Positions 39,599-51,800 of a DNA stretch of 64,000 bases are shown here, piece by piece. Source of the DNA: Aldrovandia affinis. Its lineage: Eukaryota; Chordata; Actinopteri; Notacanthiformes; Halosauridae. Made by a program: the position numbers and the translations under genes. Every line of letters begins with the position of its first letter. Position 1 is the stretch's first letter. Where the stretch lies: contig JAINUG010000015.1 in assembly GCA_029706075.1 (NCBI GenBank), forward strand, positions 4,920,154 through 4,984,153. Reading direction: 5' to 3'. The notes under the pieces are model-generated. The model did not search any database. It was not told the DNA's origin and saw only the letters and a list, made by a program, of their open reading frames with translations.

Positions 39599-42500
39599 AT
39601 GGAACAACCGTATAAGGTACTGTCATTTCATGGTTTGAGCTGTTATAGTTTGCTGGATTGCTAGATAATATCTGTGACGCGGAATGTTGCTAGCTTGCTA
39701 AATAGCTAACACGGATGCTTGTTTTATCACGATTGTTGGCTATGCTTTAATAAAGGAAACGTTGCTTGTCATACATTGATTTACTTGTGATTTACGGGCG
39801 TATTCGCTTAGTGAAGCGTGAGGGGGCACATTGAAAGATAACACATCTCTAGCTCACTGGTGGTCGCCAGCTAACGTTAGGTTGCTACGCTTAATACTAC
39901 TCTTGCAGCGGTCAGTTCTATGACGTTAGGCAGAGGTTAAATGAGGATTTTGGAAGCCGTGCTCAACTGAGGAATGCGCCTCAGCTAGCGTCACTGTTTT
40001 CTGTCATACTAAATTAGATTGAATAAATGCTGTTTTAGAGAAAATGGTTAATGTGATCACTTTTAATCGAAAGTCACTTTTAATCGATTGCTCCAGATGA
40101 AACCTTCTGAGAGAATATTGAAACTTGGGCTATTATTTGTACAACCAGGCATTAGCTTTCACTGATGTACCTTCAAATTAGCACATACGTTTTGTACATG
40201 CACTGTAAAGATATATATGAAGATCCAGGAAATACATGAGAAAGACAGAAGGGCTGTTGCTGGGTGTACTGTGAGCTGCACAAAAAAAAATTAGAATCAA
40301 ATTGGACATTTTGAATCTATCCCTCCTTATCCTTAAATGTGTAGCCATAGTGACTTTCTGATACTGTCTGGCCAAGGAAATAAAGCCACCAGTTGTAATG
40401 ACACTGTTTTCTTTTCAAATGTTAAACGCTGTGTACAGCTGTGATGATTGTGGAAAGTGCATGGGATCCGTGTACAAGTATTGAATGATACAGATCGGGC
40501 ATTGTCTGTTTGCTCTCTCCATCCCCAGACTAACTAATGGAGGTCACTGGTGCAAACATGAGCATTTTTTACTTTGGGCACATTCATGCATTTTCATAGC
40601 AGACCCCCTTATACTGTATAAGGTGGCATACATAACTTAGTTTTACATTCGATGCATGTGCTCACCTGGGTAGTTACTGAAGCAATTCATTTTACGGGCC
40701 CACTTGGGAATCAAACCTCCGAACGTCATATTACAAGCCAAGATCCTTAACGGCTGTATCGCTGTATAACTACTTCCGCTGTTGCAAACTTAAAATGGTT
40801 GTAGGCCCAACGCCAAATCAGACCATTAAGTCAATATGAAGTGACTGGCAGAAAGCTATTTCAAGGGAAAAAAACGTACTCTAAAGTTAGATTTAACTCG
40901 TCAGTGTTGTGTATGCAAGTGACATTAGGCAAGCTGTCATCATTTATGTGATGTTAAATTAGTAGAGAAATGGAACAGGTTTATAAATGCAACCAGAATT
41001 AATTCAATTCAAATTGGATAGCTTTATTTTTCAGTGACGTAACTTAAAATTAAATATAACATTTTTGTACAAAGTGCAGCACATTCAGAATTGGCACTGT
41101 GCACAGAAAATCCAGACACCAATGATGTAAACTCAATACATCAGTGCATAGAATTAAAAAGATACACATTCATTCAGAGTTAGTACAGATGGGACAATAC
41201 AGGACAGTTTTGGTTTGATGAGATGTTTATGTGTATATGTATATGTTCAGTTGTTTGCTTCAGTACTCCCCAGAGAATCTCCTTTGGTTCATGGTCCTTA
41301 TCGTTTTATGATTTTGAGAAGCATGTCCAATTTCTATTGCATGGATTTTGTTCTTGCACACTACTTGTGTATTTACATTAAATGCACCATGTGGAAGGTA
41401 AACAAATGTATATTGCTGTATCTACAATCATAAAAGAGCCATATGTTTTGTATTAAATAGACTATTCAAATTTACATTGGCGGTTCTATGGAAAGAGCAT
41501 CTTTGTTTTTTCACTTTCCTTAGATGATTGTCGACCCAATGCTGGCTGAAATGGGTAAGAATTTGAATGAGGCCATGAAGATTCTAGAGGATGGTCAAAG
41601 GTGAGTTTTTGTGCTGTATATTTTTGCCTGTAATGGTCTACTCAAAGACACACATGCGTACACACGCACACAATGTTCCCATTTCCTTATTGTTCCTCTT
41701 CCTTCTGTTTGGAAATACTAAATGGGTACACATCTATTTGTGTGTAGGTAACAGGTATACCTGCTCATTGATAAAATATTTGAGCTGTTGTAACAATACC
41801 TGGGACAGCTATTGTGCAATGTTAGTCTTTCCTATTTGTGTTCCTTGACCTAGGACTGCATGTGAACTTCTCACTCACAAATTGGCATATTTCTTTCCCT
41901 CTGCCCTGAAGGGAGGTTGAAGAGAAGCGGAGGTACAGCAGAAGAGACATTCCCGGGCCTCTGCAAGGAGGGTAAATTAGTTGGATAATCATAGGTCCTA
42001 GCTATTATTACCAGTGTGCACCACTAACTCTCATTTAGGGTGGCACAGTAAAGGCTGGCAATCTTTACTCGCATATGGGGGCAGGAGTGTGACATAGTTG
42101 TTTGTTTTAGTTAGAGATTAGTGGGCAATTTACTCAACCAGAATATCATCAGTATGTCAATAATGTCAATTTGCACCAATGAATAATATATGAATTTCTA
42201 GTCTGTAAATCACCCTGGTGTCTGTTATGGAGAACCTAATGTAATTAATTTCAGTTAAATGGTTAACATTTATACATTCTTTAGCTGTAAATTCAGGGAA
42301 GCACTCAAAATATGTGCTCTTCAAGCCCTTTTTGGTATGTGTGTCTTCTCCCCATGCAGCGGTCAAGATGTCGCCAGCATATTGCAGTTAGTCCAAAACC
42401 TCATGCATGGAGATGAGGAGGAAGACAATCAGAGTCATCGGTAAGGAAAAAGTCAGCTGTCTGGAAATCAGCTGTTTTTTTTAAAGAGCTGAATTCGAGA

Positions 42501-42789
42501 ACAGAATCTGTATTAAAAAGGAAAAGCCTACTCTGTAATGAACTTTGACCTCTGTGGATTTGCATGATGCCACCTCATTACATTGAAGAAAAAAGAGAGC
42601 CCCCAGGAGCTGACGATTGTGCTGTGCATCTCCAGCAGGATGCAGAATGTGGGGGAGCAGGGTCATATGGCATTGTTGGGGCACAGCCTGGCAGCCTACA
42701 TCTCCGTACTTGACAGAGACCGGCTGAGGAAACTGACCACTCGCATCCTGTCAGACACCACACTCTGGCTGCGCCGGCTCTTCAGGTTT

Positions 42790-42833
<44 letters not shown>

Positions 42834-45800
42834 CCCCACTGATACTTGACTCGCAAAGCCAGTTACAGCTCTTCTCATGTTCCTTCAGTCAGTTTACCTC
42901 AGTTGACCTGGTTTGTGAATATTAGTGTGCACATACTATGTACTAGATTCCTTCTTTTGTTCGCGCTGTAGGGATGCAAAACAAACAAAGCAGGTCTGGC
43001 TAGTTCACTGGGTAAATGCAGTGCAGTATTCCCCAATTCAAGTCAGAAGAGCTCCACAGAGCTGAACCAGGGAAGTTGAGGCCAGTTGTATTGAGGGGCT
43101 TTGTAGTTCTATTTTAGTCTTCCTTTACGCTGCTGGCAGGTATGAAAATGGCTCGGCGTATTACCACGAGGACGACCGGGAAGGGCTTGTGAAAGTATGC
43201 CGTCTCGTTATTCACTCCCGATATGAGGACTACGCCACAGAGGGTTTCACCGTGCTCAGCTGCAAACAGCCGGTCATGTACCAGAGCGCCGCGTGCCGGC
43301 CGGGTCTTGGGCAGCACATCTGCAGCCAGGTATGAAATGCTCCTTCCCCTGGAATCGCACTGGGCTTCACCTGGATGATGCCAGCCTGAATCAGGTCTTT
43401 CCACATTGCATTCAAACAGTCTCACCCTGCTTGTCTGTCTCTGTGTTCAGCGGCTTAATAGCTGGCTTCTTTAGTATTTAGGAGTTTGGATTACACAATT
43501 GCTATTGTTGGGGAATCCTGTATAGTTGGAAGAGGGACTGCAGAGTGGACAGACCTGTGTAACGAGTTGGGCCCAGGAACAATAACAAGTTCAACGTTGC
43601 TGTACTGCTCCTTACAGCAAAGTCTTGAGGCCACAGTAAAAGAATGTTGATGTGATAGTATGTCAGTTGTGTCATTTGGGGGTCAACACTGGAACGTTAG
43701 GTGCAAATTAAACTGTTTTTGTACTGTTATCCTTGGGAGTGTACAACAGTACATTTACACACCCTTATTGTGCTCAGGTCCATTGCAAGGTTTGCTACTG
43801 CTGCCTTAGTGCTACTGTCATTTCGTATGATTAATTGAAACTCTGTTAACTTATTTTTTTCTGCTGATGTGTTATCTATGCAATGTCATGTCTTACCGTG
43901 CTTCTCTCATTAGCTGGGTCTGCCTCTGTCCAGCCTCTGCACTGTACCCTGCAATACCATGTTTGGATCACAGCATCAAATGGTAGGACTCAGGATGGTT
44001 GAAAAAAAACAAACCCTGTATTGTCACATTTCTCCCATGTTAAAGTGGCTACCTGGACCATACAATAAATTGTTTGTATGTATCTTATCTTTCAGTAAAT
44101 ATTAATTGTAATGTAAAAAGGAGCGCTGTCAACATTTTCTCAACACAGGTGCCTCATACTGTAGCCATTCAGCCATTCATAGCATGCAAGGGAAGTGTTC
44201 TGGTGGAACAATGTACATTCGAGCGAGTTTGGCTTTTACCTGATTGTGCACAGCAACACGTTTGCGGGACACTGGTCAGCAGTGACGTGTTGCAGTAATT
44301 GTGATACTGTATAATCCTGATTGTGCCCTGCCCACCTTCTTTCAAGACATAATTTATCAACAAATGATGTAAATGCCTTGGTATAGCCGCATATGCTCGA
44401 ATATCTGATTCTACTTCCTTCTTCCTTTTATGAGATAGTTTAGCATGTTTATTCATCTGACATTTTACTGCTTTTGTGCGGATATTTGGTGGTATGTAAT
44501 TATTAGTTTAACATCTGTTCTTTTTTATGGTTGTGTTCCATCCCTGCAGGATGTTGCCTTGTTGGACAGACTGATTAAAGAAGACATTGATTCAGGGAAG
44601 CTTCCATTGCTGTTGATAGCAAACGCTGGTCAGTTTTGAATATTTTTCATTAACTGTGTAATGGAAAGTAAATTCTGTATCAAGTATGCGGCTTGTCTGA
44701 AAACTCTTTTAAAAAAATTGATGCGATTTGAATAAGAAAATGCACCTCAGAATCTCCATGTACAGTCTGTGTGAGTCCTTGTAGCAATCTAAGTGTGTAC
44801 ATGAGTTTATCTGTGTTTGTGTGTGTGTCTGCCTCAATAGGAACACCAGGTGCAGGACACACTGACAAGCTGGGTCGTCTGAAGGAGCTGTGTGAGCAGC
44901 ACAGTATGTGGCTCCATGTGGAGGGGTGGGTGTCTACTGTCCATGCACACAAGCACACAGCTTTCTCGGTCTGTCTCATTCTCTCTGTTCTACTCACGCA
45001 CAAACACACATGCAGTAACCACCCTGCTCCTTCTTATTTGGTTTTTATTCTCACGGTTTTGAAGAAGTAGCTATACAGCAAAATTATACAGCAAACAAAA
45101 AAAGATTACACAGCAAAAATGCCAATATAAGATTCCTAGAAGTCTTCATTTACAAGTGTTGCTAATCAATGCTATTCATATGTGTTTTTCCAGAGTCAAC
45201 CTGGCGACACTGACTCTGGGCTATGTAACAGCAACTTCATCAGTGATGGTAAGTTTCAATCTTCATTTGCTGTGGTTCACTTCTATAACATTGGGTTGAG
45301 TACTCATATAATTCCTTCCACTCGGCAGGCCGCCACCAAATGTGACAGCATGACTCTCACCCTGGGGCCATGGTTAGGACTTCCCGCCGTGCCTGCTGTC
45401 ACACTCTACCGACATGAGGACCCTGCCCTGGTCATTGTTTTATTTTGAACACTAAAGACTCCCATAATTCACATACATGATTCTCTGTAAATGTCAGAGC
45501 CATTCCAGAGTGCACAGTGCATCCTATGTTCCACCATTTGTGTAATTTGTGCTCCCTGCCTCTTGGGGGTTGTTTTCCATTACAGTCTCTTGCTGCAGGT
45601 CTGACGTCCAGCCAGCCAGTCCAGAAGCTGCGTGCCCTGCCCCTCTGGCTGTCCCTGCAGTACCTGGGGCATGATGGGATAGTAGAGAGGATTAAGCATG
45701 CCTCCCAGCTGGTTAGAGCAGGGCTTTTTTTGTCTGTGATATGTGAGCACATGATATGCAGTGTAAGAATGTGCATGGCCGATCTCCTTGGTAACTGTCC

Positions 45801-48800
45801 CATCTGTATTCTGTCCTTTCAGAGTCAGAGACTTCTGGACCATTTGAAGAAGCTGACCTCTATAAAGACATCCGTATGTCCTTTTGTTGCTGTGCATTCC
45901 ATGTAGCATTTTCTACCTCGTACACTTGCTGATATGACAATTTATTACAAAACTAGTTAGATTGATTTGACAATATTTTGCCGTTGATCAGCCAATATAT
46001 CTTTGGGAGCATTTACTGGTTACAGAAACTTGAATGCTTTGCTTTGGCTGTGTGCAGGGGTGATGTAAAACGCTTTTAAAACCTATGATCAAGAGCACAG
46101 CACTAATGTGGATGTGACACGCTAGCCTCCTAGCAGAAGAAGGGGTTTTCTGCTCTCCCACCCAAGCAGCGGTAGGCACCCCTGAACGGCATGCGAGGAG
46201 TTAATATGAGAAACCAAGCTCCTGTTTTGTGTTGCTGTCATCAGGATGATCTTGAAACGGAGATGTCTCTTCTCGAGGCTTTGACCATGGTAAAGCACAA
46301 AGCTCCTTTAACAGTGACGCTCCGTTCACCAGTCTGTCAGCTGAGTCTGTAACCAGTAGTGAGAGTGGGTGCCTTGGTTTCAGGGTGTGGTGTCGCGCTC
46401 CCCGGTTCCTCTGATCTCCGGGGGCTCTCTGCGGGATGTCCTGGGCTCTCTCATACTGTCTATTGTAGGTGGGATCTTCCCTTTTCCTGCCTGTCCACCC
46501 ATTCTCACCTCCCTCCCTCCTCATGGCCACTCACGCATTCTGAGACATTCATTGGGTAGCGCACCAAGCTCTTGTTCCTGCTTGTTCAAAGGCATGTCTC
46601 ACTGCACTAGTTAAAGTCCTGCTTGTCCGAAGGCATGCCTGACCGCACTTGAGTAAAGCCACTACCTTGCCGCAAGAGTCCAGTGCTCCTGCTTTCCCTC
46701 CATGGCTAGGAGATCAGTGATGGTCTCCACTCTAAAATCCCATTCAAACGCTGATTCCATAACCTGGTTCCTGGAGATCTGTTGCCCAGTTTGTTTTCCA
46801 TTTCACCATAAATCGTACGTTTGTGGAGGAGTGGGACACCTGCTGACCACTCAGGTCACTTGTTTAAGAGAACAAAGTTGATTGATGTTATCAAAGTTGA
46901 TTGATATTTAGTTGCTGCGATTCAAATCTGCCATGAATAAGGATGTCAAACTTGTGTATTTGCACATGGTGCATACATAACATTATTTCATATCGGAACA
47001 TAATGAAAATGTATACATGTAAATGCTGTGTTTTTACAGCAAAAACTAAAATTGGCCTCAAAGTTAAAAAAGGTTTAAAGTTAAGGCCCAACAATTCTGT
47101 TTGGATTACATTGCCCTCTATAGAGAAATTTTATTACAACACTGGAATAATTTTCAGATTTCAATTACCTTCATTCTCTTTAATTGTCTGGTTTAATTGT
47201 AAGTGGTTGATAGGTGGCTCCATTTCTCCAGAATCATGAGATTTAGAATTGGAAAAAAAAGGGCAGAAAATCTACAGGACCAGGTTTGGAGGTCGCTGGC
47301 TTAAATACCCGGGAATACTGCCATACCTTTGAGTCTAAATGGAATGCAAGGCATTTCGGGAAGACCGTCATGAGCAATGACATCAGCAAACTCACAGGGC
47401 CACAGCAGATTCCAAACATTTCATCCTCGGAAGGAGAGCAGAGAAAGTGTCAACTTACATGCCACTCTTGTCCAGCATTGGTAAGAGCCCAAAAGCAGGC
47501 TAACTATCCAAATTTTGATATGACTAAGCCTCTTGGAGGGTCTGATACGGCTGGCTACTGCCTTATCGAGCAAAGAAACCACCGACTTTGACCTTGAATT
47601 TGCCATTTGACTAGACAATGCAGTGGGGAAGGAGGGATATGATTGTGAAGCAAAAATAATTGGTGTGATGTCGCTTTCATTATTCGTGGATTGGACTGTA
47701 AAAGCATTGGTCCTGCGGGGCAGGGTGGGTGTATGTTTTTGAGACCTTTTCATGCAGGCTGCCCACATATCAGTGCTCATTGTCTGTAGCTGCTGTGATT
47801 GGATGCCAGTACAGTACAGCACAGTGGCTGCCCTCATATGACACTGTTACCGCTCGTACAGAGGTCTGCATGCAGGGAAGCATGCATCTCTGAAAATGAA
47901 GAGAGCTATTGCACTATTCACCATGCCTTCTGTGGTGCCTGGATTCATTGGTCATTGGTTGAGTATGAAGTGTGTTATACAGTGGACTTTCCTGGACAGG
48001 TCTCAAAGGAAGACAGCGTAGTGATAATATATTTAACTGAATAGTGCACAGATCCAGAATGTAGCAAATGTCTTTCATATAATCAGGCAGGTTAACATGA
48101 CAAAAAAGGTCTTGCCCATCTTAACCTATGATTATGTTGCATCGTCTCTCTGACAGCTTTTTAAACTCGATACGTTATTTTAAAAATAGATCGACAGACA
48201 CTGCCTTAGACACCGCTGCTGTTAAAGAGTGCATCGTTTGCATGATTCAAAGCCTCTTTAGTGTGAATGTCCTCACCAGACATTGTGCGTCAGCGCTACA
48301 CTGGTGCCACTCATCCATGTCTGTCAGTCCTCACCTCTCCCATGCTGATCCGTCCACCAGGTGGAGGATGAGATCAACTCTCCAGTGGTGGTGTTCCGGT
48401 TCTCCCAGGAGACCAGTGAAGGTAAGGTTCTATCTCCTGTCACATGATGAACTTGAGTATTGTATGTGACCGTGTCAGACGGGTGACAAGATTTCTGTCT
48501 TGTGCTGTGCGGTTAAATAAGAGGCAAGTCTGACATGTGAATGGGTGACACTGATCACCTCTCCCTCATCCTTCCTTCCCTCAGCGTCAAGTGGTGGCTC
48601 AGTGCAAGGGTACTGTGGAGGCGACAAAGAGGTGCAGGATGCCCTAAACGGATGGGTAAGATATCTCATCAGTATAACCTGACATTGAAAGTTTCATCAT
48701 GAAGCGAAGTAATGACTTAGAGGAGCCAACATTTAAGGAAGTCTAAGAAAATTGAGCATCTGCAGGTAACTGGCAAAATAAAGAAAAATCTACATGAAGT

Positions 48801-51800
48801 GTCTTAATAGGGTATTGGGCCACCACAAGCCACCAGAACAGGTTCAATACGCCTTGGCATAGATTCTACAAGTGTCTGGAACTCTGTTAGAGGGATGCAA
48901 CACTATTCTTCCAGGAGAAATTCCATCACTTGATGTTTTGTTCATGGTGGTTGGAAACACTTTCTCAGACAGTGCTCCAGAATCTCTCATAAGTGTTCAA
49001 TTGATTTGAGATCTGATGTGACTGACATCATTTTCATGCTCATCAAACAATTCAGTGACCACATGTTCCTTGTGGATGGGGGCATTGTCATCCTGGAAGA
49101 AACCACTCCCATCAGGATAGAATTGCCTCAACATAGGATGAAGGTGATCACTCAGAATAGCTTTGATTTTATTGGCATTTACTTTGCCCTCTAAGGGTAT
49201 GAGTGGACCTAAACCATGCCAGGAAAGTACCCCACACCATAACAGAGCTGCCAGAACCCTTCACCATGGGAAACAAGCACTCTGGCCTGTAGGCTCCTTT
49301 TGGTGTGTGCCACACCTGCACTCATCCGCTTGTTGGGAACATGGTGAAGGATGACTCATCTAAACATATAATTTTTTTCCACTGCTCAGTAGAGCACCGC
49401 CTGTGTTCTTTGCACCACTTCACTCTCAAACATTTCTCATATAGTTAATGATATCGTTCCCTCAGACTTCCATGCCAACATCGTCTTAGCCACTGTTTCT
49501 CATGAAACATTAGCACATTTAGCAGTCTTCATCACTGAAGCTCCTGCCAAACGCGCCCCAATAATCACTCCTCTTTGGTTTCTGAGGTCTATTCTTCAAG
49601 CCATGGTATCCAGAATAATGGGCAACTGGACCCAGCCAGCATTTTTATACATGACCCCAAGCATGATGGCATGTTAATAGCTTAATTAACTCAGGAACCA
49701 CATCTGTGTGGAAGCACCTGCTTTCAATTGACTTTGTATCCTTAATTTTCCTTTAAGTTTCCTTTATTTCGGCAGTTCACTGTATATCAATTGGTTTATA
49801 TTAATTTTTAATGTTCTGCAGACTATTGGCTATCACACTACCATGTCCCATTGTATTCATTTGATATAGTCTGCAGACGGTTTAATATCAATACTCAAAC
49901 TATGTCCATCTTGTACTATCTTATATAGTTTTCAGACTATTTGATATTTCAAGTATCAAACGTTAATATCTCTCTGTAAAAGGCAGCTTTTATATCGTCA
50001 CCTTCTTAAAATAATGGCATATTTTCAAGTTTTTCAAAAAACTGAATAAACTGAACCAAATATATAATATATAATATTTATTAAACATTTCACACAAAAA
50101 GGTTATGACAATATATGACTATTGACATACAAATAACACTGTCAATTATGTAACATAAGAGGATTAGATTACTTAGGCCAATTTACGAACATGCTGTTGT
50201 GACTTTTAAACCTGACTTAGGCCAAATTACTTCTGAAGTAAGTGACTTAGGCAAGCAGCCGCCATCTTGAAAGCTTGTAAAATTTCCGAAGTCACATTGT
50301 CCTGTAAAATAAAATGGCCTAAGTCACACTCTTGACATAGGCCATTATACTACTGGGTGTAGGAACATCTTTTCAATTAAGGATGTAGGCAATTTTACCA
50401 GAGGTGGCCAGCATCATGAAGAGATGACTTAGGCCATTATTTTAAGAAGGTGACGATATGTGTTGTTTAACATCTGACTTTGTTAGACAGAAGTTGTGAA
50501 ACAGTTTTTGACTGTGTTTGTGAAGTTGCTAACCCTCATGGTTCTTCTCCACACAGCTAGGTGAGCGGTTGGCACAGTTGGTGCCGGCCAGTGGAGTAGA
50601 CGTAGTGGAGCTGGAGGATGAGGGCACCTGTGTTAGGTTCAACCCTCTCATGACTGCTGCAGGTAAAGGCCATATACGTACACACTCTTCACACCTTCAC
50701 CATTGCTTTCATTTTTACTGCTATTACTATTTTGTGACACAAAAAAAATCCAATATCAAGAATGGTGGCCTAGCATGGGCGGGGAAGTGCTACGTTAAAT
50801 AGAATATGAGTAAAATAGAAGTAGTGATACCTACTGTATGTTTATTGTCCCAAATTATTTTGTCATTTTCTCCTTGGCATGTTAACTGAGAGATGACTGA
50901 GAGGAGTGACTCTGTTAGAGCTAAACTGGCTGGTGTGCTGATGGTGCCATGTCCTGTTCTGTGTCCACAGTGCTGGGCACTCAGGAGGGGGACGTGGACG
51001 CCCTGGTGGAGCAGCTGGGGGAGATGGTGCCTCTTCTGAGTAGCACCCTGCACCTCAGACAGGACTTCAGGGAGGAGACGTACCGCCACACGGCACTCAC
51101 CTACATAGAGGACCTGACCTGGCCAGGGTTAGGCGTCATCAGGTGAGAGGGGAGAGAAGAGTGGGCACGGGGAGACATAGGAGGCCAATGTGGACCAGTG
51201 GTGCACATAGACTATTGTGGCAAACCCTGGAATGTTGCGTGGCAGGTACGAGCCCAGCAGCGAGGAGCTTGATGACAGCAAAAGGCAGCTGGAGGTGGAG
51301 AAGATCAACAGTAATCTACTAAAGAAGCTGCAGGAGCTGGAGGCAGACTTGACTTTCTCCACTGGTATGTGTCCCACAAGCTAACTATTGAAGTTACTTG
51401 AGGTCTGTTGGCTTGTGTTGATCTTTAAAATTGATGGCAAGCACAGACTATTTGACAAGTACCTAATAGCTATGTTCAACTTCAGTTAGTCAACAGTCAA
51501 AATGAGTGTTCATGTGCTACCGACTGGGAAAGGTGTACTAGAAATGGCGGTTTCTATGGCTCAAAGGGATCATTGTGAATTAAGAGCAGTGTGCTCCATT
51601 TTCTTTGAAGGAATGTGTAAAAGAAAGTGTAAAATGAACAAACACTCCCTCTAACCTTCACACCCCCAGGACCCGAGTTCGGCCTTGAGAAAAACTGCGT
51701 GTTTGTTGGCATGGCAACAGAGGACCTTGATGTGGCAGCGCTTGTAGATACCATAGCATTCATAGGGAGGGAGATTGAGGAGAGCGGCAAGGTGAGAAAC

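Noticed and set aside
45432..45909. Overlapping open frames on - across PDXDC1 exon 12
   Set aside because: Antisense shadow of a real coding exon.
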